From contig NC_069102.1 of assembly GCF_947172395.1 (NCBI RefSeq), positions 11,618,250 through 11,682,249 of the forward strand: 64,000 bases of DNA, given 5' to 3'. Numbering within the stretch: the stretch's first letter is position 1; the number at the start of each line of letters is the position of its first letter. Position numbers and translations under genes: made by a program. The notes under the pieces were generated by a model. That model made no database searches. It saw only the letters and a list, made by a program, of their open reading frames with translations, and had not been told where the DNA came from. The DNA comes from Bicyclus anynana (taxonomy: Eukaryota; Arthropoda; Insecta; Lepidoptera; Nymphalidae). Positions 34,911 through 46,454 of the stretch are shown here, piece after piece.

Positions 34911-35238
34911 CCTCCGTGGCGCAGTGGTATGCGCGGTGGATTTACAAGACGGAGGTCCTGGGTTCGATCCCCGGCTGGGCAGATTGAGATTTTCTTAATT
35001 TGTCCAGGTCTGGCTGGTGGGAGGCTTCGGCCGTGGCCAGTTACCACCCTACCGGCAAAGACGTACCGCCAAGCGATTTAGCGTTCCGGTACGATGCCGT
35101 GTAGAAACCAAAAGGGGGTGTGGATTTTCATCCTCCTCCTAACAAGTTAGCCCGCTTCCATCTTAGACTGCATCATCACTTACCATCAGGTGAGATTGTA
35201 GTCAAGGACTAACTTGTAAAGAATAAAAAAAAAAAAAA
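34911..35238 (+). mobile_element. SINE-B, full length, inserted in a LINE
   Basis: Best-preserved copy: CCTCCGTGGCGCAGTGGTAT head, B box GGTTCGATCCCCGG, complete body and an A-rich tail. The LINE frame on its left (VLKSL) resumes on its right (GNKVREF). Confidence 0.88.
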
Positions 35239-35291
35239 TCGGTAACAAGGTGCGTGAATTCATTAACTAGGCCCTTACTTTGCGTGGAGCA

Positions 35292-35369
35292 AACAACGTT
35301 GCGGCGCCGCATCGCAAAAATTTCACTGTATCAGCGGGCACACGAGCGGTGCGGCGCCGCAACGTTGTT
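35292..35369. repeat. GC-rich 24-bp inverted repeat
   Basis: Arms 35292-35315 and 35346-35369 (core GTTGCGGCGCCGCA and its complement) are reverse complements with one mismatch around a 30-base loop. More such GGCGCCGC text lies at 36380-36410, so both may belong to one DNA transposon interrupted by the LINE at 35511. Confidence 0.8.
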
Positions 35370-35510
35370 ATGTCGCAGTCTGTAAATCCTTGTGAAATTG
35401 TGACGCATAAACAGCTGAGCGGTACCGCTCCGACGTCGCAACGCATTCACCCCTCCCCGCATCATCTCGGTGGTTGCAAGTCCGGTGCGGCACCGGAGCG
35501 CACAAGTATT

Positions 35511-35764
35511 TATATGTATTTTTTTTTTCGTGTTGAGTAACTGCCGATGGCTCCATCTGGGACCACTACGGCGTAGTTGGTTAGGATGGCAGCTCTATCG
35601 AAATAGTTTCGAGAGAGCTGTTTCATGTAACTAGCTATTGAAAGTAAGTCTCTATGGAGGTCGTTATTGCATACAAACCACGGTGCGCCCGTGATTTGTC
35701 GCAGAAACCGGTTTTGCAATGTTTGGAGCGGCTTAAGGGTCGTTATGTAACGGTGGGCAAACAC
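35511..35764 (-). mobile_element. Jockey-type LINE RT C-terminal fragment
   Basis: Minus-strand frame LKPLQTLQNRFLRQITGAPW, then NNDLHRDLLSIAS and SRNYFDRAAILTNY. The QNR-x-LR-x-ITGAPW-(F/Y)V-x-N-x-x-LH-x-DL pattern is a hallmark of jockey-clade ORF2 after the RT domain. It lies inside a GC-rich inverted-repeat region. Confidence 0.8.
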
Positions 35765-37316
35765 TACACTATAGTATGCGCATTATCATCTGAGTCGTCC
35801 GGTCATAAAAGTCAAAAAAGATAGGAATGTGCAGCGCGCCTACCTGCGCACCCTAATTATCGATAAACGGCTACCTGCGCACGTGCTAATGATGAGTCAA
35901 TAATGATTTGGACGATTCTGATTGGTCGGTTTCTAATGTAATTGCATTGCGTATTTTTTTTGCTATAAATGTGTTTACTGCAATTAAATAAATACATTCA
36001 TGTGTTACTCGTTGCGCACTATGGATACTAATATATAATAAATTTGGCAGAAGACGAAGATTCTGATGATGAAGACTCAGATGAAGATTAATTTTATTTA
36101 GTTAATAATTATATAATATGAAATATGTATTATATTAAATCAAATATTGTTAATTTTTTTAATTTTGTGAACAAGATACGATAATAAACTTTACTTATCG
36201 ATAATATGTCTTTCATTGTTACACCCTTCACTAGACGGCTCCATAAGACCCATAAGTGCAAGCGAGATAGATATAGAGAAATGATTTATGGCCCTAAGAC
36301 TCAGTTGTTAATGCTATTAGTATAGCGTAGGGTAAGATCGGAGGGATATTTCTATGTAAGACGACGCAGCGACACCACTCCGGCGCCGCACCGCCGCCGC
36401 AACGCATCGTGTGTATCCGCTCTTAGATTAACTAATTAACTATTAGCAGTCTATTTTAAATGGCCTTCGCAAGAAAGGTACGGGGCTCTTCTTTCCTACG
36501 GCAGATCTGAACCTCCTATCCGATCCTTAATGAATCAAGGGAGATGAGATACTCTCACATCATAAATTAAACAGTCACATTTTTGACTGACTGACTTCAA
36601 AAAAAGGAGGAGGCCATCGGGTCACGCGCAGTATAATATATTACAAACGGATCCCTAAATTGAAATTGCTAAAATACCCTTCATATCTTCAAAGAAGTAT
36701 CCAATGATACCACACACTATGAAATCAACGAGTAAAAAAAATTATCCCCACTTTATATGTAGGGGAGATACCCCAAAAAAAATTCAAGATTTTATTTTAC
36801 AACTTTACTAATTTACAGCTTTCTAGTAGTAATAGTCTCTGCACTAAGCCGCGGACGGACGGACGGACAGACAGACTAAAATAGTGAAACTATAAGGGTT
36901 CCTTGTTGACTACGGTACCCTAAAAATGCCTGTATTTCAGTTAGTTTTTAATTACTAACTTTGTAGAGGTGAGCACGCTGCAAGCAATGAAAATGGTTCT
37001 GTTTATTAACTTACCGCTTACTTTGTTGTTTTGCTATCATCGACTAGGATTACCGAAATGTTAACTAACTTATAATTTTGACCAATATTGGTGTTGAGTT
37101 AAACTTGTTTACAAACAAAACAACAACATGATTGATCGGTGTTTGTAGTTTATTGTTTCTAAGATGTTGTAATGACGAAGTTTCACGCAGATTCTTCTCT
37201 TAACGTAATATTTTTTTGTTATAATTTCTAACTCCTATTACTCCAAATCGGCGGTATAGAACCATCACCCACCATGCTGATTTCATGCGTGTTATAGGGT
37301 GCTAATGTTGTCTATA
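35765..37316. other. No host gene; probable DNA-transposon remains
   Basis: GC-rich blocks (36380-36410), a repeated CTACCTGCGCAC (35840 and 35869), and a short acidic frame EDEDSDDEDSDED before a stop near 36090. These look like parts of an old DNA transposon. Confidence 0.3.
36840..36935 (+). repeat. DNA-transposon-like terminal text
   Basis: A GGACGGACGGACGGACAGACAG run followed by CTATAAGGGTTCC, GACTACGG and TACCCTAAAAA. The same ending occurs at 16925-17012 and inverted at 24957. A widespread insect repeat end; family not fixed. Confidence 0.4.
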
Positions 37317-37678
37317 TCATACTAATATTATAAACGCAAAAGTTTGTATGTTTGGATGTTTGTTACTCTTTAACGTACTGAACCGATTTGACTGAAATTT
37401 GGAACGGAAATCGATTTTACACTGGATTAACACATAGGCTCACTCTGTCCCGAAAAAATCCATGCTTTCTCGAAATTTGCAAAAAAACTGATGAATGTTT
37501 GTTACTCTTTCACGCTGCGACTACAGAACTGAATTAACTCAAATTTGAAATAAATATTGATGATTAATGATTATAGCCTGCATTAACACATAGACTACTT
37601 TTTATCCCAAAAAAAATCATAGATCCCGCGGAGTTTGTGACTGAATTCCACGCGAACGAAGTTGCGGGCGTCCGCTAG
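37317..37678 (+). mobile_element. Helitron-like element, complete, 362 bp
   Basis: Starts TCATACTAATATTATAAACG after an A and ends GCGGGCGTCCGCTAG before a T. The body carries two copies of the TTGTTACTCTTT...ACACATAG module, as in 19732-20094. No ORF. Confidence 0.7.
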
Positions 37679-38114
37679 TAATGTAATATATAGATGTACA
37701 GCTCGCTGCAGCTTTACGCTTAGTGGGAAACCTTTATTTGGTCAGTGCGTTTTGTAGCTTATGTTAGTTTAAGTATTTTCTGACCAAATGGTTTTTTTTT
37801 TCTTTCTTATGTGTTGGGAGTTAAAAATGCGTTGTACGGCAAGTCAAGACTTCACATCGTTAGGGTTAACTGTTATCTACTCGTAGAATCAGCACTGTCA
37901 AAACACCTGTCCCCGGCAATGACATTGCGTGCTCAACGTATTGTTGTTTTTCATTGTCTACAAGTAATGAGCATCGTTTGTGTTGTTTTCCAATGATAAC
38001 GGGGTTCACGACTTGTGTATGCAGTAATTGGTGGCGGGGGTGAGAGGTTTGGAATGTAAACAATGTGCATAACAAACATGAATCCTATAAATGAAAACAT
38101 GAATAGCCGAACAC

Positions 38115-38296
38115 TCATCATCATCATCATTATTATCAACCCATATTCGGCTCACAAAGATCGAGTCTCCTCTCAGAATGAGAGGGGTTAGGCCAATTGT
38201 CCACCACGCCGGCCCAATGCGAAATGAATTAAGAAAATCTCTGATATGCAGGTTTCCTCACGATGTTTTTCCTTCACCATTTAAAACACGTGATAA
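38115..38296 (-). mobile_element. SINE-A, head missing, body deleted
   Basis: Starts (left) with a CAT-repeat tail and carries the body to ACACGTGATAAT. There is a deletion around the CCAATGCGGATTGG region. Confidence 0.75.
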
Positions 38297-39836
38297 TCCC
38301 AACTAACTCACTGACTGACTGATTTGTCATAGCAACGAAATTTAGAAAACTGAAATTTGAACCATTGGCATATGGGATATGTTTATGTTCTGATTGAATA
38401 TAGAATGATTCACAATATGGATTTATATTTCAACCATGCCACAGAATACTTATGTACAAGTAACCTTCAAAAAATAACATGGGTCAGCCTATGACTTGTC
38501 AATAAATGTTCTTACAATGTTCTTACGAGCTTACGATTTCGGAAAACAAAACTGGGAAAATCTTGGTAAACTCATGACTGACAAGGGATAATAATCGTGC
38601 GAGCGAATATTTTTCCGTTTCCATTAACTTTATCTTCTCAGTTATCTCCTACGGCTTTCAAGAGCTAAGTGTTTTCCACGAAATAAGTATTTTCTTATAA
38701 CTTGTAACTTTTCACATTATATTTTCTTATAAGTAATTGTTAACTACGCAATATTTATACATATAAAACAAAGTTTTCCGCTTTGACTGTCTGTGTAGGT
38801 ATACTATTTGCGATGTCTCAAAGATTACTGAACGGATTTTCATGCAGTTTTGACCAACAGACGGAGTGATTTATGAGAAAGATTTCTTTATATAATTTGT
38901 CAATGTTTTATGTACATTTATTGAAATATATGATAATTAAATTGTAACAATTGTTCTAACTGTAGAAAAAGGAAATAAGTAAGTCACCTGAAAGCTTTTA
39001 TCGAAAACGTTGGCTAATTATAACAAAAAACATGCATTATTATTCAATAAATTTACAAAAAAGTTCGCGATGTGCAGTATTTATTTTAAGGATAACTTAC
39101 TATACCCATTTGAATCTTTACGGAATCTTTCATTCTTCAAAGAATAGTCACGAACCTATATACAATGAAAGTGGACATAGATTTTCTCGCGGAGAAAGTC
39201 ACGGGCGTTCTCTATTAAAATTATGTGTTAAATAGGTATTTCTCTATAGTTATTTAATTACTAGCAAGCAAACAATTGTAATATTTAACCAAAATAAATG
39301 ATTGTTCTAAATTATTATTACTACTTAGTTCCCTGAGCAGCAAAAACGACTTCATCTTGCTGATTTCGCTCAGCGACAGATAGTTTTCGAAACAAATTGG
39401 CTGATAAGAATATTTACTTGATAAAAAGACATGACTAATAAATATAAATAAAAGAAAATCTACTTATTACTCCGTAAAGAACCAGTAAGGTGTGATAAGA
39501 GTCCCCTTTTTCAGAAACGTAAAAGGTTTCGATGTTTTTTGATGCGTACCAATGGGGAGAGTATTTGCAATTCTATAGCAAATTCTACCTACACGCGATC
39601 TCCGCTTTGAAGGATAGAAAAGATTATTATATTTATGAGTTTTCATTACATTTCAGTAAATATTTATTAAAAATATATTTAGTTATAAATTGTTTTTAAA
39701 GTTTCAACTGACGTTAAGCTTGACGATGCATACCTATCTATGGACACTTGTAATAAAACTGAAACTGAATAAATTCAAATGAAACTTGGCATGATTTGAG
39801 ACCATAATACGAAGGATACGCTACCTCTTCCAAGTA
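38297..39836. other. No gene recognised
   Basis: AT-rich. 38762-38890 carries weak Helitron-like text (ACTGAACGGATTTTCATGC). Nothing else supported. Confidence 0.35.
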
Positions 39837-39920
39837 ATCCCGCTTACATCTTCGACTGCATCATCACTTAACATCAGGTGCGATAGCAGTCAAGCGCTAA
39901 CTTATCAAAGAAAAAAAATA
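39837..39920 (+). mobile_element. SINE-B 3' fragment
   Basis: CGCTTACATCTTCGACTGCA through CATCAGGTGCGATAGCAGTC and GCTAACTTATC to A-rich DNA. Confidence 0.65.
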
Positions 39921-40689
39921 TAAAGTCACCACACTCCAAACTCCATAATTAGCTACCGTAGTTACCTACCTCAGTCAGTCTGTCAGTGACGTGCATTTCA
40001 TAGATGCTAAATTGCACTTACCCTTACGACTCAGTACGAAGTTCGTACTGCGAACATATATTGGAAAAGAAATTTTGTTTTGTACAATTTACATAGTGCC
40101 TACACTACTTAAAAACCTTGTTCACGTCACTTCCTATGGCATGAGCATACATTGCATGAGCTTGAGTTGACGTTCTTTCAGCCGTCTTGTTGCAATTTAT
40201 TTGTGTAGATATAAGCATGAACATTCTTTTGGCGTTTTGTGTGTTTTGATTTCTTATGAACGTATTTTAGTTTCTTCTTTTGAAAAGATTTCTTCTGATT
40301 TAATGTCCATTTACCTGGCTTTGGACTTAAACCGAATACCTAATAGATATACAGGGTGTCCCGTAAATATTACGACATACTCTGCAGGGTGATAGCTGAC
40401 GCAAAGGCCTACTAAAATAACGCAATATATGTTAGCCGAAATTTTACGGTTTTTAAGTTTTATTGAATTTTCTACAAAAATCACTACCTTCAGTGCAATT
40501 TAGTCATAATATGTGCTGAAAAATTATTAATCGTTGATTTTATACTTGGTTATTATTTTTGAATAGTTGGTTCAAGTAATAAACGCTAAAAATTTTCTAC
40601 TGCAAAGTTTTTGAACTAAAATAACAATTGTGGCGAAGTTTTGGAAATATTAATAAATCTTTATTTATTAAATTATATTTTTATTGTAC

Positions 40690-40999
40690 TTTACAGGTTA
40701 GTTCTTGACTACAATCTTACCTGATGGTAAGTGATAATGCAGTCTAAGATGGAAGCGGGCTAACTTGTTAGGAGGAGGATGAAAATCCACACTCCTTTCG
40801 GTTTCTACACGACATTGTACCGGAACGCTAAATCGCTTGGCATTACGTCTTTGTCGGTAGGGTGGTAACTAGCCACGGCCGAAACCTCCCACCAGCCAGA
40901 CCTGGACCAATTAAAAAAACCTCAATCGGCCCAGCCGGGGATCGAACCCAGGACCTCCGTTTTGTAAATCCACCGCGCATACCACTGCGCCACGGAGGA
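40690..40999 (-). mobile_element. SINE-B, full length
   Basis: Head at the right: on the minus strand CTCCGTGGCGCAGTGGTATG and GGTTCGATCCCCGG. The tail at the left is TTACAGGTTAG. Confidence 0.85.
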
Positions 41000-41301
41000 A
41001 GTCGAAATCAACGCCGTCGTATACAATATTTGGTCAATTTATGTTATGAATGTGACGAATATTGTAAGCATTAATGTAAGGGATACCCTTAACTCGATAT
41101 CGAGCCGTGGAAACACCAATGCATACTTTTCCCAACATTCCGAATATTCCGAAACTCAACGGGTTTTCAGATCAAAGTGATTTGAAACCTTTTGCGAATA
41201 TCTCCGGGGAGCCTTCCGTTATTTATGGTTTATTGGGGAATGATGTTATGGGAATAAGTTATTATAATTTGTTGAAGGTGATTAGAATTTCGTATTTTAG
41301 G

Positions 41302-41592
41302 TATCATCGTTATCAACCCATATTCGGCTCACTGCTGAGTACGAGTCTCCGCTCAGAATGAGAGGGGTCAAGCATTGGCCTAGAGCTAGACTGCGAATTG
41401 GTAGACTTCACACACGCAGAGAATTAAGAAAATTCTCTGGTATGCAGGTTTCCTCACGATGTTTGAGACACGTGATAATTAATTTCTCAAAATGCATACA
41501 ACTGGAAAGTTGGTGGTGCATGAACCGGACCGGATTCGAACCCACGCCTTCTGGAATCGGAGGCAGAGGTCATATCCTAGCTATCACGGCTC
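41302..41592 (-). mobile_element. SINE-A, near full length
   Basis: Head at the right (B box GGTTCGAATCCGG) and tail at the left, with a short deletion around the TCAAACGGTGAAGG segment. Confidence 0.8.
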
Positions 41593-42035
41593 TAGGTAAT
41601 TTGATGCCCTAAGCAAATTTCCCGCCCCCTATATTTAAGTGAACTACAGATAATAATTAATTTAAAAAAAAATGATAATAGGTACCGTAAGTATAATATG
41701 AATCTAAATCAATTTAAAACGCGCAAATTTTTTTTCTCAGTCGTGTATTGATGCTGTGATCGAGGCTGACAAACTAAGGAGTATTTATTTAACTCTAGCG
41801 AACGCCCGCAAATCCTAATCCGTCCCCTTAACCCAGATGAACCTACCGACCCATACATGGGTTCGTCAAAATAAAAAAATCTACCGTCATTATTTGATTT
41901 ATTTAAACCAAGTTACACATTTTTTTAGAAGCTTTAGTTGATAACTGTTATTTGTAGTGACAAGTAACGCGGTGAATTTATTATTTTCTTGGTGTTTCAC
42001 GTGATTGAATATATTTTTATTGGAAATTGTAAAAC

Positions 42036-43349
42036 ATGGCCTCAAAAAGGTAAGTTTATAAAATACTATTGTTTTAATTTTAAAAGTATAGAAGTAAAAA
42101 TAGAAACCAAGTAACATTTTAGTATTTATGTTAAAAATTAAATAATAAAAACCTTACTTTTTGACACTTTTATATGGCCGCAAATTCTATGAACCCATGT
42201 ATGGGTCTGTCGGCACAACCATTATGCATTGAAAGTTTTGACTAAAAATTTTGTTTTTTCCGTCTTAGATCAAATCCTTTATCGGTACACGAAATTTTGA
42301 AAGGGTTAAAGAATAATGATAACCCGGTCTCTAAATGCATAAAATTTGAACCACCAGATAACGATAATACTGCTCGATACTGCGGATACTGATGAAGATT
42401 CAGGAGAAGAGGATAAAATTGTTATACATAACTTGCCTGGTTTAGTTTTACGTGCACCTGCTAAAGCTAATTATGGCATCAGACTGATTCTGAATCGGAG
42501 ACTGAAGATGAGATTTCTTTCGCTAGTGTACTAAAAAGATCTCGCATTGAACAGCCGCTTCAACAGCTAAGGTCATTTACATCTGCCGAACTAGAAGATC
42601 GTCCTCCACCAAACAAAACGTACGAATGGAGGAATCGACACCGACCAAATGATTTTCCTAGTTTCCAGCACTTAGACCGCCCCAAAAATATGTTACGTTC
42701 TCTGATAAACTATTTTGGCCAATTATTCAATGAATATTCCTTTATAGTGGATATGTATGCTTGACAAGATGTCGTATGTATTGGAAAAACACGTCCGATT
42801 GTGAATTTTCTCTCGTGAATCAATCTCTATCTTGTGACAGATTTACATACATCATATACCATTTGCACTGTTGTGACAACTCATTGATTCAAACCGAAAG
42901 TGATAAACATGCTAAAATGTGGCCTTTGTTTAGCTTGCTGAACAATGTTTTTCAAGAAAACGCATACGTTGAAGAGATGCATAGTATTGACGAGGTTATG
43001 ATTCCTTACTACGGCGGTCACAGTTGTAAACAGTTCATCAGTGGTAAGCGAATTAGATGATGATACAAATATTGGATTGAGGCTGCTCATCTAGGGTAGG
43101 TAGGTGATTTGGTTCGATCCTTACCAAGGACAGTCCGGACAATTACCAGCTATTTACAAGAAATTTGGACTTGGTGGTAGCAGTGGGTATTGAAAACAAA
43201 CAGAAGGTGTGAAAAACGTGAACCTTGTCCTGCACCTAAAAGTCACCTTGTAAATATACGACATGATAACATCAGTCACCTAATAAGCTATGATATGCAA
43301 AGCATGTAAAAGAAACTGCAATTATATTTGCGTGAAGTGTACATCATAA
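42036..43349 (+). pseudogene. piggyBac-type transposase pseudogene
   Basis: Exon 1 is 42036-42049 (MASK then a split Arg), with a GTAAGT donor, a 219-bp intron and a TCTTAG acceptor at 42263-42268. The following DNA encodes, in shifting frames, an acidic N-terminal stretch (DTDEDSGEED), a KTYEWRNRH-like linker, and the DDE-domain block ending SIDEVMIPYYGGHSCKQF near 43030. It ends with a cysteine-rich motif C-x2-C-x3-C-x3-C-x2-C and a stop at 43347-43349. At least three frameshifts or stops occur (near 42360, 42760 and 43057), and the coding length between conserved blocks is shorter than a typical piggyBac transposase, so it is inactive. Confidence 0.82.
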
Positions 43350-43492
43350 AGAGTGTTTTCTTTTTTACCATTCAGTATAAAATGTTCGCAAAAACTTTAA
43401 TGTTACTAAAACAATAATAAATAATACTTTTATTCAACAAAGTCTTTTATTTTTAACCGACTTCAAAAAGGAGGAGGTTCTCAATTCGGTCG

Positions 43493-43495
<3 letters not shown>

Positions 43496-43529
<34 letters not shown>
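43496..43529 (+). repeat. 34-base T homopolymer
   Basis: Uninterrupted run of 34 T residues inside the composite repeat. Such a run is prone to length error in sequencing and to slippage in vivo. Confidence 0.95.
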
Positions 43530-43533
<4 letters not shown>

Positions 43534-43744
43534 ATGTACACCGATTACTCAAAGATGCCTGGACCGATTTTAAAAATTCTTTTTTTGTTTGAAATGGTAT
43601 AGTCCCCATTTGGTCCCATTGCCATCATGACAAGATCTGATGATGGAATCCTGGAGAAATTGAGAGGAACTTTCGAAAATTATATGGGTGCCTAGTGTGT
43701 TCGTATACTTTTTCATTTAGTACCTTTAAGAAATACAAAATTAT

Positions 43745-44172
43745 GAAGGTTTAAAAACGATTTGATGATGGAGTCATAAAACAGACGAGGGAACTCCTTG
43801 GCGATTTACAGCAATTACCTTGTGTTTGGGCTTGATTAATTTGTATTAATGAGAACTTTCCACGTAGATAGGTTGTGACTGTCATTTAGGGGTTTGGTGA
43901 TGAAGACCAAGGACAATTAAGGGAACTCCTTAACAGTTTACAGTAACTACCTTGTGTTTGGCCTTGATTAATTCGTATTGCTGAGAACTTTCTACCTAGA
44001 TGAGTTGTGTCTGTTATTAGGGGTCTGATGATGAAGACCAAGGTCAATGAAGGGAACCCCTTGACGGTTTACGGTAGCTACCTTGTGCTTGGGCTTGATT
44101 AATTTGTATTGCTGAGAATTTTGTACCAAGATGGGTTGTGACTGTCATTAGGGGTCTGATGTATTCGTTTGA
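43745..44172 (+). repeat. Degenerate 131-132 bp tandem repeat, about 3 copies
   Basis: The phrase ACCTTGTG(T/C)TTGG recurs at 43817, 43949 and 44080. The surrounding text (GCTTGATTAATTTGTATT, GAGAACTTT, GTGACTGTCATTAGGGG, GATGAAGACCAAGG) repeats in register with scattered substitutions. Confidence 0.85.
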
Positions 44173-44202
44173 GATGAAATTTTACACTAAAAATTGAAAA
44201 AT

Positions 44203-44566
44203 AATAAAAATTTTAATAAAAAAAATACAACCAACTTCAAAACCTAAAAACGTACCCACTAAACTAAAAAGCGAAAAATAACATCATAATATGTTCTACC
44301 TGCTGATCAGTATGAAGTCGGTGCTTAGCCGGTGTTGTCTTAATTTATGCCATTTCTGACAGGACCACATGAAACAACACTGTCTGCAAAATCTAAATCT
44401 ATAAGATATGCTCACATGGCTTGAATTAATACATCACCGGCTTAGCACCGCCTTCATACTGATCAGCAGGTAGAACATATTATGATGTTATTTTTCGCTT
44501 TTTAGTTTAGTGGGTACGTTTTTAGGTTTTGAAGTCGGTTGTATTTTTTTTATTAAAATTTTTATT
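44203..44566. repeat. Large inverted repeat, 132-bp arms, 100-bp loop
   Basis: Left arm 44203-44334 and right arm 44435-44566 are reverse complements with few mismatches (for example CCAACTTC against CCGACTTC). The loop is 44335-44434. Architecture is that of a foldback or MITE-like unit, and it forms the right end of the composite repeat. Confidence 0.88.
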
Positions 44567-44949
44567 GCCTTAACACATTGTTAATAACTTCTTAGTAAAT
44601 AGTATATGTAATGCCGACCGACCCATATATGGGATGTCATTTTCCAGCTTTTCCGAGGAACACAGATTTTTTTTATTATTTTTCCTGAAATACTGAGGCA
44701 ATCATTAAGAATATATAAAAAAATCGCAACTTTCTAAGGCAAAAATAGTTTCAGGCTTATCTGGGTTAAACCTTTCTTAGCATTTACTAACTATATGTAG
44801 TTATACTACCTCGCTGCCAAATTTCATCGTTTACGCCAAGCGGTTTTCGATTTTTTGTCATGAGTGACCTTTAAATGTTTAGATTTCTGAATATTAGCAA
44901 TCATCATTGGCATCCTTTATATAACAGAATATGAAAAAATAAACGAGCT

Positions 44950-45293
44950 ATATTAGGAGTATCTCTGCGTGATCGAATCAGAAATGAGGAGATCCGCAGA
45001 AGAATCAAAGTCACTGACATAGCTCAACGAGTTGTGAAGCTGAAGTGACAATGGACGGGGCACATGGTTCGAAGAGCCGATGGACGTTGGGGTCCCAAAG
45101 TGCTGGAATGGCGACCCCGCACTAGTAAGCGCAGTGTTGGTCGACCCCCCCACCAGGTGGACTGACGACATCAAGCGAGTCGCAGGGATTCGCTGGATGC
45201 AGGTGGCTCAGTATCGTGATGTTTGGAAGTCCCTACAAAAGGCCTATGTCCTGCAGTGGACGTCCATCGGCTGATATGATGATGATGATGAAA
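44950..45293 (+). mobile_element. RTE-type LINE 3' end, copy 3 (longest)
   Basis: Encodes LRDRIRNEEIRRRIKVTDIA, then KLK-stop-QWTGHMVRRADGRWG, PKVLEWRPRT, DDIKRV, RWMQVAQYRDVWKSLQKAY and LQWTSIG before the stop and GAT-repeat tail. A TGA replaces a codon near 45046, and a C run at about 45144-45151 shifts the frame. It lies 180 bp right of the piggyBac end. Confidence 0.78.
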
Positions 45294-45526
45294 CGAATAG
45301 GTATGTAAGAAGCTTAGTATTGCTGGTTACTAACATGTTGCGAGCAAATTCCGAAGTTACGATGACCCATGTCATTTTGTTCCGCGAGATTGACTCCGAT
45401 AACTTTTGGTAGATACGTTATCGATAACTAGCGACAGGGAGCGGTAACTTGTACCGATCTGACTGAAGGTTGGACACGAGAAAATATATCTTAAAGTGGG
45501 GAAAATATCTAAAATATACTTCTAAA

Positions 45527-45590
45527 CCGACTTCTTAAAGGTGGAGGTTCTCAAGTTGATTGGTATTTTTTTTATGTATTAGATCGTTAA
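45527..45590 (+). repeat. Short piece of the composite repeat family
   Basis: AACCGACTTCTTAAAGGTGG and GGTTCTCAAGTTGATTGG, as at 43456. Confidence 0.5.
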
Positions 45591-46156
45591 TCTATTTTTA
45601 TTTATTTATTTATGTATACTTTATATAAATAGCCATCCTCATTTGCCACCTTGACGTTTTTGTGAGGACGGCGAGTTCACCATTTGTGTTAAGTTATAAT
45701 ATAAAATAAAATATTCGAGTGGGTCTCAAATGAAAGCACACTGAAAGAGATTTGATGAGTGTAATTAATAATTTCATGACAAAATTTACAATTTTATGTT
45801 ATTTCAATAACATATTAGGACTCAGGATTCAGGATCTCGTTATCCTCTTAAGTCCTGGAATAAAACACGTAAAAAAGAAAACACGTAAAAAAGCTCGTTT
45901 TTAGAAAAATCATTCGCGAGCACACATGTTTGTCACAAATGTACCGTTCACGTGTTTCCATGTGTTTCTACGTCGTGTGATCACACACGTGGACACGTTT
46001 ACCTTATGGCTTTAGATATCGATATTATCAAACCTTAATTGTTTATGTGTTTTTGTAAACATTATTTCACAAATAAAGCTTTGAGGCCTCAGATCAATTA
46101 CATTGGTATTGGGTAGTTGTATTGGTGATTGGTCTGGGTTTCAGGCAAAGATTTTG
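45591..46156. other. No gene recognised
   Basis: Contains a 16-bp direct duplication around ACACGTAAAAAAG (45865 and 45881) and a GTGTGATCACAC palindrome near 45975. No gene. Confidence 0.4.
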
Positions 46157-46454
46157 TCGTCGTCATCAACTCATATTCATCTCACTGCTGAGCTCGAGTC
46201 TCCTCTCAGAATGAGAGGGGTAAGGCCAATAGTCCACCACGCTGGCCCAATGCGGATTGGCAGGGAATTAAGATAATTCTCTGGTATCCAAGTTTCCTCA
46301 CGATGTTTTTCCTTCACCGATTGAGACACGTGATATTTAATTTCATAAAAATGCACACAACTGAAAAGTTGGAGGTGCATGCCTCGGACCGGATTCGAAC
46401 CCACACCCTCCGGAATCGGAGGCAGAGGTCATATCCACTAGGCTATCACGGCTC
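46157..46454 (-). mobile_element. SINE-A, near full length
   Basis: Head ends at 46454 with GAGCCGTGATAGCC on the minus strand. The body is intact apart from about 18 missing bases near 46265. Confidence 0.82.

Larger units (their letters stand above)
43456..44566. mobile_element. Composite repeat nested in the piggyBac element
   Basis: Starts AACCGACTTCAAAAAGGAGG and ends with the inverse GGTTTTGAAGTCGGTT plus A/T-rich DNA. In between are a long T run, a degenerate 131-bp tandem repeat and a 132-bp-arm inverted repeat. The same left end recurs at 15736, 45527 and, inverted, at 53558. It interrupts the piggyBac 3' region, so it arrived later. Its class is unknown to me. Confidence 0.6.
41828..44769 (+). 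mobile_element. Decayed piggyBac-like transposon with nested insert
   Basis: Bounded by TTAA on both sides (41828-41831 and 44766-44769). Terminal inverted repeats TTAACCCAGATGAACCT and, at 44753-44769, the complement of TTAACCCAGATAAGCCT match at 15 of 17. Subterminal motif ACCGACCCAT(A)(C/T)ATGGG recurs at 41845 and 44616 and inverted near 42190. It contains a broken transposase gene (42036-43349), and a 1.1-kb second element sits at about 43456-44566. The TTAA target and transposase type identify the piggyBac superfamily. Confidence 0.85.

Noticed and set aside
36046..36092. Short acidic frame as the end of a host gene
   Set aside because: Only about 15 residues of Asp/Glu/Ser sequence, with no upstream coding exon seen and transposon-like text around it.
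43745..44172. CRISPR-like direct repeats
   Set aside because: The repeats are contiguous 131-bp units without spacers, in a eukaryotic genome.
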